Below are positions 51,301-53,915 of a DNA stretch of 53,915 bases, in pieces (position 1 is the stretch's first letter; each line of letters begins with the position of its first letter). The DNA is from an uncultured Bacteroidales bacterium (lineage in GTDB: Bacteria; Bacteroidota; Bacteroidia; Bacteroidales; FEN-979), in assembly GCA_903828645.1 (NCBI GenBank), contig CAIKNA010000125.1, positions 1 to 53,915 on the forward strand, read 5' to 3'. A program made the position numbers and the translations under genes. Below the pieces are notes generated by a model, which was not told the DNA's origin, did no database searches, and saw only the letters and a list, made by a program, of their open reading frames with translations.

Positions 51301-53915
51301 CGTGGTTGCACCACTGATATTGCTAAAGATTGAGTTGTTCAGCGAACTCTGCCACTGGTATGTCGGGGAGGTTCCGTTTGAAGGGGCAATGCCGGTAAGC
51401 AGCGCCGGGGTATCACCTGCACAAATAGCCTGATTGGCACTGATTGAACCAACAATAAGATCCGGATTGATCGTGATGGTCACCACATTGGTGAGCAGCG
51501 GACCGCCGCAGGTACCCGAAGCGTTTTGCTGTTGCCTGTAGTACGTTGTGGCTGCCAGCACACCAGGCTGGTAGTTAAGCGAGGTTGCTCCAAGGATATT
51601 GGTAAAGCTTGAGTTGTCCAGGGAACTCTGCCACTGGTAGGTCGGGGATGTTCCATTTGCAGGAGCAATGCCGGTAAGCAGTGCCGGGATGACCCCGGTA
51701 CATAATGACTGGTTGGCACTGATCGAACCAACAACCAGGTTCGGATTGAAGGTGATCGTTACCACATTGGTGGGCAATGGCCCGCTGCAGGTTCCTGCGG
51801 CATCCTGTTGCTGCCTGTAGTAAGTCGTCGCTGAAATAGATCCTGGTTGATAGTTGATCGTGGTTGCCCCGAGGATGTTTACAAAGTTTACATTATCAAG
51901 GGAACTTTGCCACTGGTAAGTTGGAGCCGTACCATTTAAAGGTGCCACACCTGTGAGCAACGCCGGCGTATTTCCCGAGCAAATCAATTGATCGGCACTG
52001 ATGCTGCCAACGATAAGGTTGGGGGTCACGATAATCTTAACAGTGTTGGTTGCCACAGGGCCACCGCAGGTACCAGACGCATTTTGCAATTGCTGGTAGA
52101 AAGTGGTGGCGGTTAGCACACCCGGCTGGTAATTTAGTTCTGTCGCCCCGTTGATGTTGGTGAAGGTCAGGTTGTCAAGAGAACTCTGCCACTGGTAAAC
52201 AGGTGCTGTTCCGTTTGGCGGGGTACCCGTCAATGCCGATGGGGCCGTATTCTCGCAGATGGTCTGGCCAACGCCAATAGTACCAGGTACAAGTGGTGGA
52301 TCAAGGCTTATCGTGATGGTAACAACATTGGTTGGCAGCGGACCGGAGCAGGTACCGACAGCATTTTGCTGCAGCCGGAAATAGGTCGTTACCGCAAGCA
52401 CACCAGGCTGGTAGTTAAGGGTTGTCGCACCGCTGATATCCGCAAAAGTCAGATTGTCCAACGAACTCTGCCACTGGTAGGAAGGAGCGGTTCCGTTTGC
52501 CGGGGCTATGCCAACCAGCAGGGCAGGTGCGGTATTCAAACAGATGATCTGGTCTGCACTGATTGAACCGACAATGAGATCAGGCGTTACTGTAATGGTA
52601 ACCACATTGGTCGGCAACGGTCCTCCGCAGGTTCCAAGTTTATCCTGCAGCTGTCTGAAATAGGTGGTTACGGTCAAAGCGCCTGGCTGGTAGTCAATAT
52701 TATTGGCTCCAACGATGTCTGAGAAATTGACATTATCCGTAGAAATTTGCCACTGGTAAGTCTCGGAAGAAATTCTCATCGGGGCAATCCCGGTTAATTT
52801 TGCCGGTACTGTGCCGTAGCAGATGGTCTGATCCGCACTGATTGATCCGACGATGATCGTTGGGGTCACCTTTATGGTTACAACATTGGTAGGCAGCGGG
52901 CCTCCGCAGGTAGCAGAAGCATTCTGAATCTGCAGGTAATAGGTTGTTACAGTCAGGGCACCGGGCTGGTAATCGAGCGAAGTTGCACCATTGATATTCG
53001 TAAAGGTCACATTGTCGAGGGAACTCTTCCACTGGTAGGTGGGTGATGTTCCGTTTGACGGGGCGACCCCGGTCAACAGGGCTGGGATAAAGCCTGCACA
53101 GATGGTCTGGTCTGCGGCGATTGAACCAACTGCAAGAGGCGGATCGATTGTGATCGTTACCGTATTGGTGGTCAGTGGTCCTCCGCATGTACCTGACTGG
53201 ATCTGGCGGTAATAAGTCGCCACCGACAGTGATCCTGGCTGATAGTTCAGGTCGGTTGCACCGCTGATATCGGCAAAGGTGACATTGTCTGTCGAACTCT
53301 GCCATTGATACGTGTAGATACCGCTTCCTCCCGTAGGAGCAATCCCGTTCAGTTGAGCAGGAGCAGTTCCGGTGCAGATTGACTGGCTGGCGCTGATCGA
53401 GCCAACAGCAAATGAAGCATTGACAGTGATGGTCACCGTATTGGTAAACAATGGTCCGCCACAGGGTCCTGTTGCATTTTGAGACTGTTTGTAATAGGTT
53501 GTTGCCGTCAGAACACCCGGCTGGTAATTAAGCAGGGTTGCACCGCTGATATCGGTGAAGGTACTGTTGTTCAATGAACTCTGCCACTGGTAAACAGGGG
53601 AGGTTCCATTCAAAGGAGCCACGCCGTTCAACTGCAATGGAGCCGTGCCTGCACAGATCGTCTGGTCGGCACTGATTGAGCCAACCAGCAGTGCCGGTGT
53701 GAGCGTGATGGTCACCGCATTTGATGTGGCCGGGTTCCCGGTAACACATGCTTCACTGGAGATCAGCTGGCAGGTAACCACGTCATTGCTGGCAGGAACA
53801 TAGGTGAAGGTTGAAAGGCCTGAACCAGCATTTGCTCCGTTCACCATCCACTGGTAAGCAGGGGTCAGCCCACCGTTAACCGGGGTGGCTGTGAAAGTAA
53901 CAGAACTGCCCGTAC
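48346..53915 (-). CDS. Giant secreted repeat protein (Ig-like and PKD-like repeats, T9SS domain), N-terminus beyond window
   Basis: At least 1855 residues; the frame is open to the right edge, so the start and signal peptide lie outside. From the edge inward: part of an Ig-like domain (VTFTATPVNGGLTPAYQW) related to those at 6.6 kb, then eleven consecutive repeats of about 92 residues (VGSISADQTICAGTAPLQL... with YQWQSSLDN, LNYQPGVL, CGGPLPTNVVTITV), then five PKD-like repeats of about 84 residues (PTITGPASVCVNSTGNVYTT pattern), two more PKD-like domains, and a C-terminal T9SS type A domain (NYQVYPVPNDGKFNVSIRS, ending VRKMVVNK). Each 92-residue unit has paired cysteines that probably form a disulfide. 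Likely a stalk-like surface adhesin. The terminator follows the stop. Confidence 0.9.
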   Translation of the reverse strand, partial: TGSSVTFTATPVNGGLTPAYQWMVNGANAGSGLSTFTYVPASNDVVTCQLISSEACVTGNPATSNAVTITLTPALLVGSISADQTICAGTAPLQLNGVAPLNGTSPVYQWQSSLNNSTFTDISGATLLNYQPGVLTATTYYKQSQNATGPCGGPLFTNTVTITVNASFAVGSISASQSICTGTAPAQLNGIAPTGGSGIYTYQWQSSTDNVTFADISGATDLNYQPGSLSVATYYRQIQSGTCGGPLTTNTVTITIDPPLAVGSIAADQTICAGFIPALLTGVAPSNGTSPTYQWKSSLDNVTFTNINGATSLDYQPGALTVTTYYLQIQNASATCGGPLPTNVVTIKVTPTIIVGSISADQTICYGTVPAKLTGIAPMRISSETYQWQISTDNVNFSDIVGANNIDYQPGALTVTTYFRQLQDKLGTCGGPLPTNVVTITVTPDLIVGSISADQIICLNTAPALLVGIAPANGTAPSYQWQSSLDNLTFADISGATTLNYQPGVLAVTTYFRLQQNAVGTCSGPLPTNVVTITISLDPPLVPGTIGVGQTICENTAPSALTGTPPNGTAPVYQWQSSLDNLTFTNINGATELNYQPGVLTATTFYQQLQNASGTCGGPVATNTVKIIVTPNLIVGSISADQLICSGNTPALLTGVAPLNGTAPTYQWQSSLDNVNFVNILGATTINYQPGSISATTYYRQQQDAAGTCSGPLPTNVVTITFNPNLVVGSISANQSLCTGVIPALLTGIAPANGTSPTYQWQSSLDNSSFTNILGATSLNYQPGVLAATTYYRQQQNASGTCGGPLLTNVVTITINPDLIVGSISANQAICAGDTPALLTGIAPSNGTSPTYQWQSSLNNSIFSNISGATTLNYQPGALSVTTYYRQQQNASGTCGGPLLTNVVTISINPNLIVGSISASQAICSGTAPALLTGIAPSYGTAPTYQWQSSLTGAVFSNILGATTLNYQPGPLTVTTYYRQLQNASGTCGGPLPTNVLTITINPALAVGSISANQSICTGAIPALLTGTAPSNGTAPTYQWQSSLTGVIFNNILGATSLNYQPGALSVTTYYLQQQNASGTCGGPLPTNVVIITVNPLPVPTITGPASACVNSTGNLYTTQTGMTNYTWTVTGGTVTAGGGTANNTVTVTWNTTGAKTVCVNYTNTNGCTAAAPTCYNVTVNALPVPTITGPASVCLNSTANVYTTQTGMTGYTWTISAGGSITAGAGTNAITVSWGTTGAKTVCVNYANANGCTAAAPTCYNVTVNPLPVPTITGPASVCVNTTGNVYTTESGMTGYTWTVSAGGTITSGSTTNSITVSWTTAGAKTVCVTYTNASGCSAAAPVCYNVTVNALPTPTITGPASVCQGASATYTTQTGMTNYVWTVTGGTITGGGTSTSNTVTVTWNTLGTQTVTVNYSNGCTSATPGTFSVTVNPAPVPTIGSTNTPCNGSTNVYYTESGMTGYTWAVSAGGAIQSTFGNTATVLWTGLGAQWVSVNYSNASGCPAAQPTVYNVFVNSPPNAAGPITGTATLCAGTSNVVYTTTPVVGASSYNWVVPPSLGTIINGQGSTSITVNFPANAVSGTITVAGNNQCGNGPSSSFAVTVNPLPAAAGTITGTASVCAGSTEVYTVPVIANATSYVWTVVGGGATFVQSNNSITVTFGATPASVVITVKGTNTCGSGIVSPNFNVTVKAIPAAPVVTAVGPLLSSSVATGNQWYYEGTGLIPLATNQTYTATITGWYWSVVTVNGCSSDTSNHVYVLFVGQEELSGSNYQVYPVPNDGKFNVSIRSATQETFTIQVYDLLGEKRYELRDATTSNGKFDAQIDLRPIAKGMYSVVFLNSAHKIVRKMVVNK

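Noticed and set aside
48346-53915. Long regular repeats considered as a CRISPR array
   Set aside because: The period is about 276 bp, the units are translated, and there are no short repeats with unique spacers or cas genes.

Overview
The window looks like a piece of an uncultured Bacteroidota chromosome, most likely class Bacteroidia. Three things support this. Five secreted proteins end in a type IX secretion (T9SS) type A sorting domain. Bacteroidota-type -7 promoter boxes (TAnnTTTG) sit just upstream of many starts. The block hup / 29-residue basic protein / RNase E/G is a typical Bacteroidota neighbourhood. I cannot assign a family or genus. Coding density is high, and I found no rRNA, tRNA, CRISPR array, prophage or intact insertion sequence.

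Layout. 1-8.9 kb: secreted and envelope proteins (a cut-off beta-propeller repeat protein, a beta-helix T9SS cargo, a small lipoprotein, a 1221-residue multidomain T9SS cargo, DUF4337 and DUF1003 membrane proteins). 8.9-17.6 kb, minus strand: a tightly packed six-gene operon for an outer-membrane barrel-like protein, a large periplasmic protein with a vWA-like segment, an ABC ATPase, an FtsX/MacB-type permease, a polytopic membrane protein and a lipoprotein. I cannot match it to a named system, and it is the best candidate here for something undescribed. 18-32 kb: housekeeping genes (cysS, tyrS, mutY, hup, rng, trpS, hflX) with small redox, zinc and membrane proteins and an SPFH / ribbon-helix-helix / DUF1648 operon. 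32.1-34.2 kb: a gene-poor island with a decayed gene end, a cluster of small palindromes, and a MntA-HepT toxin-antitoxin pair bracketed by two 59-bp direct repeats. 34.2-43.7 kb: lnt, a nitroreductase, an M28-type peptidase/cyclase, phoH, polA and a ROK-family protein. 43.9-53.9 kb: T9SS cargo again (a thioredoxin-like Omp28-type protein, a gingipain-like C25 protease, and a giant repeat adhesin running off the right edge).

The second striking theme is repeats. At least six families of heptanucleotide tandem repeats (GTGACAA, TGCAAAA, GAATATC, CGTAAAT, CAAAAGG, ACTTAAA and relatives) are scattered between genes. They also reach into genes: they supply the stop codons of DUF1003, cysS, rng, lnt and the DUF3795 gene, abut the trpS start codon, and lie in frame inside lnt and polA. 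A separate GC-rich palindrome (CCCCTCCCC...GGGGAGGGG) sits in frame inside cysS and at the end of lnt, and recurs between genes.

The secreted proteins share a common fate: signal peptide, Sec export, then T9SS passage to the cell surface. The T9SS machine itself is not in this window. Product calls rest on motifs read by eye; no database search was possible.
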